Positions 15,806-27,166 of a stretch of DNA of 34,317 bases are shown here, piece by piece. Source of the DNA: Pseudomonas sp. TH10 (GTDB taxonomy: Bacteria; Pseudomonadota; Gammaproteobacteria; Pseudomonadales; Pseudomonadaceae); assembly GCF_016651255.1 (NCBI RefSeq), contig NZ_JAEKEG010000026.1:1-34317 (forward strand), in the 5' to 3' direction. The first letter of the stretch is position 1. Every line of letters starts with the position of its first letter. Below the pieces are notes generated by a model, which did no database searches, was not told the DNA's origin, and saw only the letters and a program-made list of their open reading frames with translations. The position numbers and the translations under genes were made by a program.

Positions 15806-17911
15806 TCAAGCCGCCGCCACGGTCACCGGCACGCCATTCAACGCCGCGTTGCCCGACAACTCGTCGAGCTGGCATTCATCAGTCAGGTCATTGGCACTCG
15901 ACCCCGGCTGGCCGCTGGCAATCGCCATCCTCACACCCGGACGCGCATGGCCCCAGCCGTGCGGCAGGCTGACCACGCCTTTCATCATGTCCAGGCTGCC
16001 GAGCACTTCCACCTCGATCTGGCCGACCCGCGAACTGACCCGCACCCACTGCCCATCGACCAGCCCGCGCTTGCTCAGGTCATCCGGGTGCATCAGCAAC
16101 TGATGACGCGGCTTGCCCTTCACCAGACGATGATAGTTGTGCATCCACGAATTGTTGCTGCGCACATGCCGGCGACCGATCATCAACAGTTCATCGGCGG
16201 CGGGCGCCTGCAATGCGGCGAAACGTGCAAGGTCAGCGAGGATCTCCGGCGGCGCAGCCTGGACACGCTGATCAGGGGTTTTGAGGCGCGCCGCCAGGTT
16301 CGGCTTCAATGCACCGAGGTCAATCCCATGGGGATGATCAAACAGGGTCGCCAATGACAACTTGTACTCGGAAGCGTCGCCATAGGCGCCCATGCGCAGG
16401 CCCATGTCGATCATCTTTGCCGGCGGCATGGTCGGTTTCAGTTCCTTGTCGGTCTTCTCGGCGAACGCCTTGGCGAGGCCAACAAAGATCTCCCAGTCAT
16501 GCAACGCGCCCTCGGGCTTGGCGAGGATCGCTCGATTGAAGCGGGTAACGTTGCGCACCGCAAACAAGTTGAACGTGGTGTCGTAGTGATCGTTCTCCAG
16601 CGCCGAGGTCGACGGCAGAATCAGGTCGGCATAACGCGTGGTTTCGTTGATATACAGGTCAATGCTGAGCATGAACTCCAGGCCGTCCAGCGCCTGCTCC
16701 AGTTGTCGCCCGTTCGGGGTCGACAACACCGGGTTGCCGGCCACGGTGATCAGCGCGCGGATCTGCCCTTCGCCTTCAGTGAGCATCTCTTCGGCCAGCG
16801 CCGAGACTGGCAACTCGCCGCCGTACTCGGGACGCCCGGAAACCCGACTTTGCCATTTGTTGAAATGCCCGCCCGACGTTGAAGCCACCAGCTCCACCGC
16901 CGGCTCCGTGCACAGTGCCCCACCCACACGATCGAGGTTGCCGGTAACCAGATTGATCAACTGCACAACCCAATGGCACAGCGTGCCGAATGCCTGCGTC
17001 GACACGCCCATGCGCCCGTAACAAACCGCACTCGGCGCCGCGGCAAAGTCGCGGGCCAACTGACGAATCTGCTCAGCGGGAACGGCACACAACGGGCTCA
17101 TCGCCTCGGCAGTAAACGTCGCCACTGCCGCACGCACTTCGTCCAGGCCATCCACCGGCAGGTGACTGCCCTTGGCCAGGCCCTCAGCGAACAAGGTGTT
17201 GAGCAGACCAAACAGTAGCGCGGCATCGCCGCCGGGACGCACGAACAGATGCTGGTCGGCGATCGCCGCCGTTTCACTGCGCCGCGGATCGACCACCACC
17301 ACTTTACCGCCCCGGGCCTGAATGGCCTTCAAGCGTTTTTCCACGTCCGGCACGGTCATGATGCTGCCGTTGGAGGCCAGGGGATTACCGCCCAGGATCA
17401 GCATGAAGTCGGTGTGATCGATATCCGGGATCGGCAGCAGCAAACCGTGGCCGTACATCAGGTGACTGGTCAGGTGATGGGGTAACTGGTCGACCGAGGT
17501 CGCGGAAAAGCGGTTACGGGTTTTCAGCAGACCGAGGAAGTAATTGCTGTGGGTCATCAGCCCGTAGTTATGCACGCTCGGGTTACCCTGGTAGACCGCC
17601 ACGGCGTTCTGTCCATGCCGCTCCTGAATCGCCGCCAATTTCTCCGCCACCAGCGCAAACGCATCGTCCCACGCGATCGGCAGCCATTCGCTGCCAACTC
17701 GAAGCATCGGCCGATGCAGGCGATCCGGATCATTCTGGATATCTTGAAGCGCTACGGCCTTGGGGCAGATGTGGCCACGACTGAAAGTGTCGAGCGCATC
17801 ACCCTTGATTGAAGTGATCGCGACATTGCCGTCGGTTTCAGTGGTTTCGATGGTCAGCCCGCAAATGGCTTCGCACAGGTGGCAGGCACGGTGATGGAGA
17901 GTCTTGGTCAT
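15806..17911 (-). CDS. Molybdopterin oxidoreductase (formate dehydrogenase-like), substrate unknown
   Basis: Cytoplasmic enzyme of the DMSO-reductase superfamily, 701 residues, with no Tat signal. The N-terminal [4Fe-4S] ligands are Cys10, 13, 17 and 49 (CHLCEAIC...HICPK), with the usual lysine after the last. Molybdopterin-guanine dinucleotide contacts include ILGGNPLASNGSI, VVVDPRRSETA and GNPVLSTPN. The C-terminal molydop-binding domain is about 575-690. At the segment where FdhF has selenocysteine (around residue 147) the sequence is SVDQLPHHLTSHLMYG, with neither Cys nor Sec, so formate activity is uncertain. No partner subunit or FdhD-like maturation gene is adjacent. Family secure, reaction not. 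Confidence 0.88.
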   Translation of the reverse strand: MTKTLHHRACHLCEAICGLTIETTETDGNVAITSIKGDALDTFSRGHICPKAVALQDIQNDPDRLHRPMLRVGSEWLPIAWDDAFALVAEKLAAIQERHGQNAVAVYQGNPSVHNYGLMTHSNYFLGLLKTRNRFSATSVDQLPHHLTSHLMYGHGLLLPIPDIDHTDFMLILGGNPLASNGSIMTVPDVEKRLKAIQARGGKVVVVDPRRSETAAIADQHLFVRPGGDAALLFGLLNTLFAEGLAKGSHLPVDGLDEVRAAVATFTAEAMSPLCAVPAEQIRQLARDFAAAPSAVCYGRMGVSTQAFGTLCHWVVQLINLVTGNLDRVGGALCTEPAVELVASTSGGHFNKWQSRVSGRPEYGGELPVSALAEEMLTEGEGQIRALITVAGNPVLSTPNGRQLEQALDGLEFMLSIDLYINETTRYADLILPSTSALENDHYDTTFNLFAVRNVTRFNRAILAKPEGALHDWEIFVGLAKAFAEKTDKELKPTMPPAKMIDMGLRMGAYGDASEYKLSLATLFDHPHGIDLGALKPNLAARLKTPDQRVQAAPPEILADLARFAALQAPAADELLMIGRRHVRSNNSWMHNYHRLVKGKPRHQLLMHPDDLSKRGLVDGQWVRVSSRVGQIEVEVLGSLDMMKGVVSLPHGWGHARPGVRMAIASGQPGSSANDLTDECQLDELSGNAALNGVPVTVAAA

Positions 17912-18045
17912 GGCCAGTCTCTGTCTTGTTCTGGACGGGCAATCACGCCCGCGGGAACAAAACTATGGCCCGAGTGCCGACACGACGCCAGCGACGTTCG
18001 TCTTGTGAATCGATGACTATCAGGTGAGCCGATAGACCGCCGCAA

Positions 18046-18336
18046 TCAGCTTGAGGGCAACTGAGGGGGCGCTGCCAGCTGGATTTCCTGAATGGTTTCG
18101 ATCTGTTCGTGAGCAACGTGCACGCCGGTGAGTTCGCCGATCAATCGCCAGTGTTCGTCGAGTCCGGCGCTGATGGTCGCCATGCGATCGATCATGTGGC
18201 GCCCGGCGGATTTGACCACTTCGTCTTCGCTGCGCAACAGTTCAAAAGACATTGAAGTGACTGAAGCGGTCAGATGGGTCAGTGAGCGAGCCGTGTGGCC
18301 CAGCAATTCCATTAACAGTTTTTCTTTCGATTCCAT
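18046..18336 (-). CDS. Small helical hypothetical protein
   Basis: A 96-residue protein that I do not recognise. An AGGAAG ribosome site precedes ATG 18336. The sequence is strongly alpha-helical (residues 1-80) with heptad-like leucines (LLMELLGHTARSLTHLT) and ends in a Pro/Ala/Ser tail. There are no cysteines, signal peptide or membrane segments. It lies 134 bases after the start of the molybdoenzyme gene on the same strand, so it may be the first gene of that transcription unit. Codon use looks like its neighbours. The ribosome site and helical pattern support a real gene. Confidence 0.7.
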   Translation of the reverse strand: MESKEKLLMELLGHTARSLTHLTASVTSMSFELLRSEDEVVKSAGRHMIDRMATISAGLDEHWRLIGELTGVHVAHEQIETIQEIQLAAPPQLPSS

Positions 18337-18594
18337 GCGGTGGGCTTCCTGCGTCGCTCGAAACTTATTTATAACTCAGCACTTTGCTTTAGCAAATGTT
18401 TCAGACTGAGCATCCGACCAAGTGATGGCATGGCGCCACGGTCGTAAACCGACTCAAGCGACCCGATCCCCGCCACACCGCATTGCCAAGCCCTGCGAGG
18501 CCAGTGTACAAAGAGGCTCGCTGCTGTCCTGAACCTGGCTTCAAATGCGTGACTGCAACATCATGTCCGCCCTCCGAATCCCGCAAAAACCGTA
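18337..18594. other. Intergenic region upstream of argF without a gene
   Basis: Divergent gap of about 400 bases between the small hypothetical gene and argF. The left 260 bases hold no convincing frame, repeat or terminator. The promoters for both directions should be here; the right part carries the ArgR-like site described separately. Confidence 0.5.
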
Positions 18595-18636
18595 GCCTAT
18601 TGGAAAAACGCGACATTTAGTGTCAATATCGCGCCT
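18595..18636 (-). promoter_or_regulatory. ArgR-type operator upstream of argF
   Basis: Read on the minus strand, 18615-18595 is TGTCGC, eight bases, then AA: a full match to the Pseudomonas ArgR half-site TGTCGC-N8-AA-N5. The adjoining 21 bases (18636-18616) match less well (GGCGC part, four of six core bases), giving one strong and one weak half-site. argF is a known ArgR target in P. aeruginosa. Confidence 0.6.
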
Positions 18637-18740
18637 CCCCCTATTTCGTCGCCCCGTGCGGCTTACGCCGCAGGTCTCGCCCGTTGTTCCGTTAAACAAG
18701 GCTTTGAGCATCTGCGGTTTGTAGCAAAAGGTAGTCAATG

Positions 18741-19661
18741 ATGAGCGCAAGGCACTTTCTCTCCCTGATGGATTGCACGCCCGAAGAGCTGGTCAGCGTG
18801 ATCCGTCGAGGCGTTGAGCTCAAGGACCTGCGTAACCGCGGCGTACTGTTCGAGCCTCTGAAAAACCGCGTGCTGGGGATGATTTTCGAGAAATCCTCGA
18901 CCCGCACGCGGATCTCGTTTGAAGCGGGCATGATCCAGCTCGGCGGCCAGGCGATCTTCCTCTCGCCGCGCGACACCCAACTGGGCCGTGGCGAGCCGAT
19001 CGGCGACTGCGCCATCGTCATGTCGAGCATGCTCGACGCGGTAATGATCCGTACCTTTGCCCACAGCACCCTGACCGAATTCGCCGCCAACTCGCGCGTG
19101 CCAGTGATCAACGGCCTGTCCGATGACCTGCACCCGTGCCAGTTGCTGGCCGACATGCAGACATTCCTCGAGCACCGTGGCTCGATCCAGGGCAAAACCG
19201 TGGCCTGGATCGGCGACGGCAACAACATGTGCAACAGCTATATAGAAGCGGCGATCCAGTTCGACTTCCAGTTGCGCATCGCCTGCCCTGAAGGCTACGA
19301 GCCCAACCCTGACTTCGTCGCCAGGGCCGGCGATCGCGTGACCATCGTACGCGATCCGCAGGACGCCGTGCGTGGCGCACATCTGGTCAGCACTGATGTC
19401 TGGACTTCGATGGGCCAGGAAGAGGAAACTGCCAAGCGCCTCAAGCTGTTCGCGCCGTTCCAGGTCAATCGCGCCCTGCTCGACCTCGCTGCCGAGGACG
19501 TGCTGTTCATGCACTGCCTGCCCGCGCACCGTGGCGAAGAAATCAGCCTCGACCTGCTTGATGACCCGCGCTCCGTCGCCTGGGATCAGGCAGAAAACCG
19601 TCTCCACGCACAGAAGGCCCTGCTCGAGTTCCTCGTCGAACCGGCATATCACCACGCATGA
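18741..19661 (+). CDS. argF: Ornithine carbamoyltransferase (anabolic)
   Basis: Makes citrulline from ornithine and carbamoyl phosphate; 306 residues. KSSTRTR (about 50-56) binds carbamoyl phosphate, with HPCQ in [19 protein letters not shown] binds ornithine, and [10 protein letters not shown] contains the catalytic Cys. Two ATGs are adjacent (18738 and 18741); I chose the second because MSARHFLS is the usual Pseudomonas start. The gene ends in a 4-base ATGA overlap with the ABC ATPase gene. An ArgR-type site upstream suggests arginine repression. Confidence 0.97.
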   Translation: MSARHFLSLMDCTPEELVSVIRRGVELKDLRNRGVLFEPLKNRVLGMIFEKSSTRTRISFEAGMIQLGGQAIFLSPRDTQLGRGEPIGDCAIVMSSMLDAVMIRTFAHSTLTEFAANSRVPVINGLSDDLHPCQLLADMQTFLEHRGSIQGKTVAWIGDGNNMCNSYIEAAIQFDFQLRIACPEGYEPNPDFVARAGDRVTIVRDPQDAVRGAHLVSTDVWTSMGQEEETAKRLKLFAPFQVNRALLDLAAEDVLFMHCLPAHRGEEISLDLLDDPRSVAWDQAENRLHAQKALLEFLVEPAYHHA

Positions 19662-20767
19662 GCCATGAATTACTGCTGAACCTGCGCAACCTTGCTTGCG
19701 GCTATCAAGATCAACGTGTGGTGCAGAACCTCAATCTGCACCTCAACGCCGGTGACATCGGCTGCCTGCTCGGTTCGTCCGGCTGCGGCAAGACCACGAC
19801 GTTGCGCGCCATTGCCGGTTTCGAGCCGGTGCACGAAGGTGAAATCACGTTGGGCAGCGAAACCATTTCCAGCGCCGGTTTCACCCTCGCACCGGAGAAG
19901 CGCCGGATCGGCATGGTGTTTCAGGATTACGCGCTGTTCCCGCACCTGAGCGTCGCGGACAACATTGCCTTCGGCATCCGCAAGCACCCGAACAAAGAGC
20001 GCGTTACCGAAGAGTTGCTCGAACTGGTCAACCTGAAAAACCTCGGCAAGCGCTTCCCCCACGAGTTGTCCGGCGGCCAGCAACAGCGCGTTGCCCTCGC
20101 CCGTGCATTGGCGCCTGAGCCGCAATTGCTGTTACTGGATGAGCCTTTCTCCAACCTCGATGGTGAATTGCGCCGCAAGCTCAGCCATGAGGTGCGCGAC
20201 ATCCTCAAGGCCCGTGGCACCAGTGCGATTCTGGTGACCCACGATCAGGAAGAAGCCTTTGCCGTGAGCGATCACGTCGGCGTCTTCAAGGAAGGTCGAC
20301 TGGAGCAGTGGGACACGCCGTACAACCTGTATCACGAGCCAGCAACGCCTTATGTAGCGAGTTTTATCGGTCAGGGTTACTTCATTCGTGGCCAACTCGG
20401 CAGCCCGGAATCGGTGCAGACCGAACTGGGTGAACTGCGCGGCAACCGGGCCTATACGTGGCCGATTGGCGGGGCGGTGGATGTTTTGCTGCGCCCGGAT
20501 GACATTGTTTATGCGCCGGACAGTGGGCTGAAGGCGCGAATTGTCGGCAAAACTTTCCTTGGGGCTTCGACGTTGTATCGTCTGCAATTGCCTACCGGCG
20601 CGCAGCTGGAGTCGATTTTCCCGAGCCACGCTGACCACCAGGTCGGTGCAGAGGTGGGGATTCGTGTCGCGGCCGAACATCTCGTGTTGTTCCAGGCCTC
20701 GGGCAGCACCGCAGCACAAATTCCGGCAGTGGAAAACGGCGTCCGCCGCTACAGCACAGCCAGCTGA
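19658..20767 (+). CDS. Orphan ABC transporter ATPase, FbpC/PotA-like
   Basis: Cytoplasmic ATPase of an importer of the iron(III)/spermidine/molybdate class, 369 residues. Walker A is GSSGCGKTT (about 39-47), the Q-loop is [10 protein letters not shown], the signature is LSGGQQQR, Walker B is [12 protein letters not shown], and the switch His is in LVTHDQEEA. The C-terminal TOBE-like domain (about 280-350) contains [12 protein letters not shown]. No permease or binding protein is adjacent, so the transported substrate cannot be read from context. It is coupled to argF by ATGA overlap, an unexpected partner that P. aeruginosa also appears to have. The FbpC name reflects sequence type, not demonstrated iron transport. 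Confidence 0.88.
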   Translation: MSHELLLNLRNLACGYQDQRVVQNLNLHLNAGDIGCLLGSSGCGKTTTLRAIAGFEPVHEGEITLGSETISSAGFTLAPEKRRIGMVFQDYALFPHLSVADNIAFGIRKHPNKERVTEELLELVNLKNLGKRFPHELSGGQQQRVALARALAPEPQLLLLDEPFSNLDGELRRKLSHEVRDILKARGTSAILVTHDQEEAFAVSDHVGVFKEGRLEQWDTPYNLYHEPATPYVASFIGQGYFIRGQLGSPESVQTELGELRGNRAYTWPIGGAVDVLLRPDDIVYAPDSGLKARIVGKTFLGASTLYRLQLPTGAQLESIFPSHADHQVGAEVGIRVAAEHLVLFQASGSTAAQIPAVENGVRRYSTAS

Positions 20768-20796
20768 GCCGAGCGCAGTTGAACCGGCTCGTTCCC

Positions 20797-20899
20797 CTGT
20801 GGGAGCGAGCCTGCTCGCGATGGACGTTAACGATTACGCGAAGATCCTGACACCCAGCGGCGCACTGCAGTCTTTCGCGAGCAAGCTCGCGCCTACAGG
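20797..20899. repeat. REP pair after the ABC ATPase gene
   Basis: Left arm CTGTGGGAGCGAGCCTGCTC (20797 on) and right arm ending GAGCAAGCTCGCGCCTACAG (to about 20898) are imperfect complements with a non-coding interior of about 50 bases. Same class as the 15268, 24994 and 30439 elements, with diverged arms. Confidence 0.8.
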
Positions 20900-20914
20900 A
20901 GCGGTGTTGCGGTG

Positions 20915-21384
20915 TCAGGCACGCCCGATATCCGCGAACTTCGCCAGGGTATGTTCGGCCAGTACCGCAGGAGCCAGTTCCACTTCCAGCCCCCTGCGCC
21001 CCGCACTGACAAAGATGCTGTCAAACACCTGAGCTGAATTATCGATAAAGGTGCGCAAGCGCTTCTTCTGCCCCAGCGGACTGATCCCCCCAGCAAATAA
21101 CCGGTGGAGCGCTGGGCCGCCGCCGGATCCGCCATCTCGACTTTTTTCACCCCTGCCGCGTGAGCCAGACCTTTGAGGTCGAGACTTCCGACGACCGGCA
21201 CCACCGCCACCAGCAATTCGCCTTTCTCACTGGCCGCGAGCAGCGTCTTGAACACCTGTGCAGGCTCCAGCGCGAGTTTTTCCGCGGCCTCCAGCCCGTA
21301 GGACGCGGCCTTCGGGTCATGTTCGTAACTGTGCACGCGATGTTCGGCACGAACTTTTTTCAACAAGTCCAACGCAGGGGTCAT
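20915..21384 (-). pseudogene. ybaK: YbaK/EbsC-type Cys-tRNA(Pro) deacylase with a frameshift
   Basis: Editing enzyme that hydrolyses mischarged Cys-tRNA(Pro). The frame opens at ATG 21384 with MTPALDLLKKV, then SYGLEAAEKLAL, QVFKTLLA and STGYLLGG. It then leaves the family sequence. The rest ([19 protein letters not shown] to [10 protein letters not shown]) continues perfectly in another frame to a TGA at 20917-20915. The break is a run of six C (21086-21091; six G on the coding strand); seven would restore a 156-residue product of normal family length. Lys of KTL is present. I call it frameshifted, but an assembly error at the homopolymer is quite likely. Confidence 0.82.
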
Positions 21385-21584
21385 GGCAGCTCCAGGCTCG
21401 GCAGTGGCAGAAAAATCCTGCGCCGGATTCTAGGTCATTGCCCCCTAAAAGGCTCTATAGCGCCACTGTTTCATCGGTGCGCAGCAGCGGTTTACCACTC
21501 GTCCGCATTCCTCCTGCCTGGTGAACAATAGGATCATTCACATGACTAATAGTTGAAATATGACTGATGGTTCACTTTCGACCT

Positions 21585-21613
21585 TTGACAGCAGTGTTTC
21601 TTGTCTATATTTT
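21585..21613 (+). promoter_or_regulatory. Sigma-70-type promoter of glpFK
   Basis: TTGACA (21585-21590), a 17-base spacer, then TATTTT (21608-21613). It sits 69 bases before the glpF ATG, and the GlpR-type inverted repeat begins directly at its -10 end. Confidence 0.55.
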
Positions 21614-21625
21614 TTCGAATACGAA
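21614..21625. promoter_or_regulatory. GlpR-type operator at glpF
   Basis: TTCG-AATA-CGAA inverted repeat, embedded in TTTTTTCGAATACGAATACA. DeoR-family GlpR regulators recognise A/T-rich sites with TTCG/CGAA cores. Overlap with the start-site side of the promoter suits repression relieved by glycerol 3-phosphate. Confidence 0.5.
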
Positions 21626-21681
21626 TACATTACAAATCGTCCTTCGCTGCACCCAGACAACAACAAAAAACGAGGTTTTCA

Positions 21682-24113
<2,432 letters not shown>

Positions 24114-24208
24114 GCCAACCTTCAGAGACTGATAGGCAACTAACTGGTCGGGAGCGGATTCCTGCGGCATCATGGGCAAATTTTGCACGGCAGCCCAAAG
24201 GAAGCCCC

Positions 24209-24964
24209 ATGAATCTGCCTCCCCGTCAGCAGCAAATCCTCGAACTGGTCCGCGAACGCGGCTATGTGAGCATCGAGGAAATGGCCACGCTGTTCGTTGT
24301 TACCCCGCAAACCATCCGCCGCGACATCAATCAACTCGCGGAAGCCAATCTGCTGCGTCGCTACCATGGCGGCGCCGCCTATGATTCCAGCGTCGAAAAC
24401 ACCGCCTATGCGATGCGCGCCGATCAGATGCGCGATGAAAAACAACGCATTGGCGAAGCAATTGCCGCACAAATCCCCGACCACGCCTCGCTGTTCATCA
24501 ACATCGGTACCACTACCGAGTCGATTGCCCGCGCCCTGCTCAACCACAGCCACCTGAAGATCATCACCAACAACCTGCACGTGGCCTCGATGCTCAGCGC
24601 CAAGGATGACTTCGACGTGCTGCTGACCGGCGGCAATGTGCGCCGAGACGGCGGCGTGGTCGGTCAGGCCAGCGTGGATTTCATTAATCAGTTCAAGGTT
24701 GATTTCGCACTGGTCGGGATTAGCGGGATTGATGAAGACGGCAGTCTGCTCGACTTCGATTATCAGGAAGTACGGGTTTCACAGGCGATCATTGCCAATG
24801 CACGGCAGGTGATTCTGGCGGCGGACTCGAGCAAGTTCGGACGTAATGCGATGATTCGGCTGGGGCCGATCAGTCTGATTGATTGCCTCGTGACCGATCA
24901 GCAGCCGGTGCCGGCGCTGGCGCAATTGTTGAGCCAGCACAAGATTCGCCTCGAAGTCGTTTAA
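24209..24964 (+). CDS. glpR: Glycerol 3-phosphate regulon repressor (DeoR family)
   Basis: Transcriptional repressor of the glp genes, 251 residues. The N-terminal winged HTH (about 3-57) reads [22 protein letters not shown] and [12 protein letters not shown], the DeoR signature. The C-terminal sugar-phosphate sensor domain (about 75-235) contains [14 protein letters not shown] and [22 protein letters not shown] precedes ATG 24209. Position between glpK and glpD is the usual Pseudomonas arrangement. Candidate binding sites are seen before glpF and glpD. Confidence 0.95.
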   Translation: MNLPPRQQQILELVRERGYVSIEEMATLFVVTPQTIRRDINQLAEANLLRRYHGGAAYDSSVENTAYAMRADQMRDEKQRIGEAIAAQIPDHASLFINIGTTTESIARALLNHSHLKIITNNLHVASMLSAKDDFDVLLTGGNVRRDGGVVGQASVDFINQFKVDFALVGISGIDEDGSLLDFDYQEVRVSQAIIANARQVILAADSSKFGRNAMIRLGPISLIDCLVTDQQPVPALAQLLSQHKIRLEVV

Positions 24965-24993
24965 CCCTTCTTATCTTCATTGGCTGTACCGAC

Positions 24994-25065
24994 GCTTTCG
25001 CGAGCAGGCTCGCTCCCACACTGGAATGCATTTCAAACTGTGGGGGCGAGCCTGGTAGCGAAAGC
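24994..25065. repeat. REP pair between glpR and glpD
   Basis: GCTTTCGCGAGCAGGCTCGC starts the left arm and the right arm closes with GGGGGCGAGCCTGGTAGCGAAAGC (last 20 bases used). The two arms pair apart from one three-base bulge (GGTA), around a 20-base loop. TGTGGG/CCCACA ends are shared with the 20797 element. Confidence 0.8.
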
Positions 25066-25108
25066 GATCACTCAAACAACACATCTCTCGCGCCATTAAG
25101 CGTATCCC

Positions 25109-25220
25109 ATGTTCGAAAATTTTCCTTTTTTTGATCTTCGATGAGTTTTTTCAATCGAACGCGACTGGCTGTGCGCGTCTTTATGGGCTACCATTTTCGC
25201 AAATGAACATTAATGTTCGA
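25109..25220. promoter_or_regulatory. glpD control region with GlpR-like half-sites
   Basis: Contains ATGTTCGA (25109-25116), TCAATCGAAC (25151-25160, the reverse form) and a perfect palindrome GAACATTAATGTTC (25205-25218) that extends into TTCGA. ATGTTCGA matches the half-site of E. coli GlpR. The stretch is markedly A/T-rich and ends 40 bases before the glpD ATG. A promoter is expected here; I cannot place its boxes. Confidence 0.5.
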
Positions 25221-25259
25221 TTTCCAATATAGAAAATCAAAAGAGCCCGAGGCCAGCCG

Positions 25260-26798
25260 ATGTCCACCTCTACCTTGCGTACGCCCCCACTCTCCGAGAT
25301 CTACGATATCGCCGTGATCGGTGGCGGGATCAATGGTGTCGGGATCGCAGCGGATGCCGCCGGTCGCGGTCTTTCGGTGTTCCTTTGCGAAAAGGACGAT
25401 CTGGCCAGCCACACCTCGTCGGCCAGCAGCAAGCTGATCCACGGTGGCCTGCGCTACCTCGAACATTACGAATTCCGTCTGGTACGTGAAGCGCTGGCCG
25501 AGCGCGAAGTGCTGCTGGCCAAGGCGCCGCACATCGTCAAGCCAATGCGTTTCGTGCTACCGCACCGTCCGCATCTGCGTCCGGCGTGGATGATTCGTGC
25601 CGGCCTGTTCCTCTATGACAACCTCGGCAAGCGCGAAAAACTGCCAGGTTCGAAAAGCCTCAAGTTTGGCGCCGACAGCGCACTGAAAAGCGAAATCAAG
25701 AAAGGCTTCGAATACTCCGACTGCTGGGTCGACGACGCCCGCCTGGTGGTATTGAACGCCATGGCCGCCCGCGAAAAAGGCGCCCACGTGCACACCCAAA
25801 CCCGTTGCGTCAGCGCTCGTCGCGCCAAAGGTCTGTGGCACCTGAACCTGGAACGTGCCGACGGCAGCCTGTTTTCGATCACTGCCAAAGCGTTGGTGAA
25901 TGCTGCCGGCCCATGGGTCGCCAAGTTCATCCGTGATGACCTGAAGATGGAATCGCCGTACGGCATCCGTCTGATCCAGGGCAGTCACCTGATCGTGCCG
26001 AAGCTGTACGAAGGCGAACACGCGCACATTCTGCAAAACGAAGACCAGCGCATCGTGTTCACCATTCCCTACCTGAATCACTTCACTTTGATCGGCACCA
26101 CCGACCGCGAGTACACCGGCGACCCGGCGGCAGTTGCGATTACCGAAGGCGAGACCGATTACCTGCTGAAAGTGGTCAACGCCCACTTCAAGAAACAAAT
26201 CAGCCGCGACGACATTCAGCACAGCTACTCGGGCGTACGTCCACTGTGCAACGACGAATCCGACAACCCGTCGGCTGTCACCCGCGATTACACCCTGGCA
26301 CTGTCGGGCAGTACGGAAGAAGCGCCGCTGCTGTCAGTGTTCGGCGGCAAGTTGACCACCTACCGCAAACTCGCCGAGTCGGCGATGGCGCAGTTGATGC
26401 CGTTCTTCACCCAGATGCGCCCGAGCTGGACCGCGACGGCGACCCTGCCGGGCGGCGAAGACATGACCACACCGCAGGCCTTGAGCGCGCTGATCCGCGA
26501 CAAGTTCGACTTCGTGCCAACCGAGATTGCCCGTCGCTGGTCTACCACGTACGGCAGCCGCACCTGGCGCATGCTCGAAGGTGTCGAGACCCTTGCCGAC
26601 ATGGGCGAACACGTTGGCGGCGGGCTCTATACCCGCGAAGTGGACTACCTGTGCAGCGAAGAATGGGCTACCACCGCCCACGACATCCTGTGGCGCCGCA
26701 GCAAACTGGGGCTGTTCACCACCCCGGCAGAGCAACAGAAGCTGGCGGAGTACCTGAGCAAGGTCGAGCAGAACCGCAGCAAGATTGAAGCGGCCTGA
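25260..26798 (+). CDS. glpD: Aerobic glycerol-3-phosphate dehydrogenase
   Basis: FAD enzyme on the inner membrane that oxidises glycerol 3-phosphate to dihydroxyacetone phosphate and feeds electrons to quinone; 512 residues. The Rossmann motif IAVIGGGINGVGIAADAAGRG binds FAD (about 18-38). SKLIHGGLRYLEHYEFRLV and GVRPLC, SVFGGKLTTYRKLAE are family signatures. The C-terminal cap domain (about 390-510) is complete. It completes glycerol breakdown with glpF and glpK but is transcribed from its own promoter. Confidence 0.97.
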   Translation: MSTSTLRTPPLSEIYDIAVIGGGINGVGIAADAAGRGLSVFLCEKDDLASHTSSASSKLIHGGLRYLEHYEFRLVREALAEREVLLAKAPHIVKPMRFVLPHRPHLRPAWMIRAGLFLYDNLGKREKLPGSKSLKFGADSALKSEIKKGFEYSDCWVDDARLVVLNAMAAREKGAHVHTQTRCVSARRAKGLWHLNLERADGSLFSITAKALVNAAGPWVAKFIRDDLKMESPYGIRLIQGSHLIVPKLYEGEHAHILQNEDQRIVFTIPYLNHFTLIGTTDREYTGDPAAVAITEGETDYLLKVVNAHFKKQISRDDIQHSYSGVRPLCNDESDNPSAVTRDYTLALSGSTEEAPLLSVFGGKLTTYRKLAESAMAQLMPFFTQMRPSWTATATLPGGEDMTTPQALSALIRDKFDFVPTEIARRWSTTYGSRTWRMLEGVETLADMGEHVGGGLYTREVDYLCSEEWATTAHDILWRRSKLGLFTTPAEQQKLAEYLSKVEQNRSKIEAA

Positions 26799-26817
26799 TC
26801 GATAGCTGGCGGTACGC

Positions 26818-26850
26818 AAAGCCCCTGGATTGTGAGATCCAGGGGCTTTT
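26818..26850 (+). terminator. Terminator after glpD
   Basis: AAAGCCCCTGGAT pairs with ATCCAGGGGCTTTT around a TGTGAG loop. Strong 10-base-pair GC-rich stem with T run. Confidence 0.92.
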
Positions 26851-26914
26851 ACGTTCTGCGCTGCACTCCAGGTCACTTGCGCAAGCCCGCTCCACAGCTA
26901 ATCCCTGCATCGCA

Positions 26915-26928
26915 TTCGGTTTTCCGAA
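26915..26928. promoter_or_regulatory. AauR binding site 1 upstream of aatJ
   Basis: TTCGGTTTTCCGAA, a perfect match to the inverted repeat TTCGG-N4-CCGAA reported for AauR in P. putida. Lies about 120 bases upstream of the sigma-54 promoter, a normal distance for an enhancer-type site. Confidence 0.75.
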
Positions 26929-26945
26929 CGCGACTTCCCGGTCGA

Positions 26946-26959
26946 TTCGGTAAACCGGA
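26946..26959. promoter_or_regulatory. AauR binding site 2 upstream of aatJ
   Basis: TTCGGTAAACCGGA, differing from TTCGG-N4-CCGAA at one base. It begins 31 bases after site 1, about three helical turns, so two AauR dimers would lie on the same face. Confidence 0.68.
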
Positions 26960-27034
26960 TCAGTTATGCCCAAACAAACCATCACAAAACTTTAATAACG
27001 TTATAAATCATCGACTTAACTACATCAGACTGGT

Positions 27035-27051
27035 CTGGCACGACTCATGCT
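27035..27051 (+). promoter_or_regulatory. Sigma-54 promoter of aatJQMP
   Basis: CTGGCACGACTCATGCT fits the consensus yTGGCACGrNNNTTGCw except for one T-to-A change in the -12 element; the essential GG and GC are spaced ten bases apart. It lies 116 bases before the aatJ ATG. Dependence on a sigma-54 activator agrees with AauR being of that class. Confidence 0.8.
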
Positions 27052-27166
27052 CTACACTCTCTCGACGAATGCCTGCTGTGCCAACACTTCAGGAGCCGTC
27101 AGGCATTCGAAGCACAAAAGGGCCGACGAACTGGCTCCATAAAAAAAACAATTCGAGGAAAATTTG

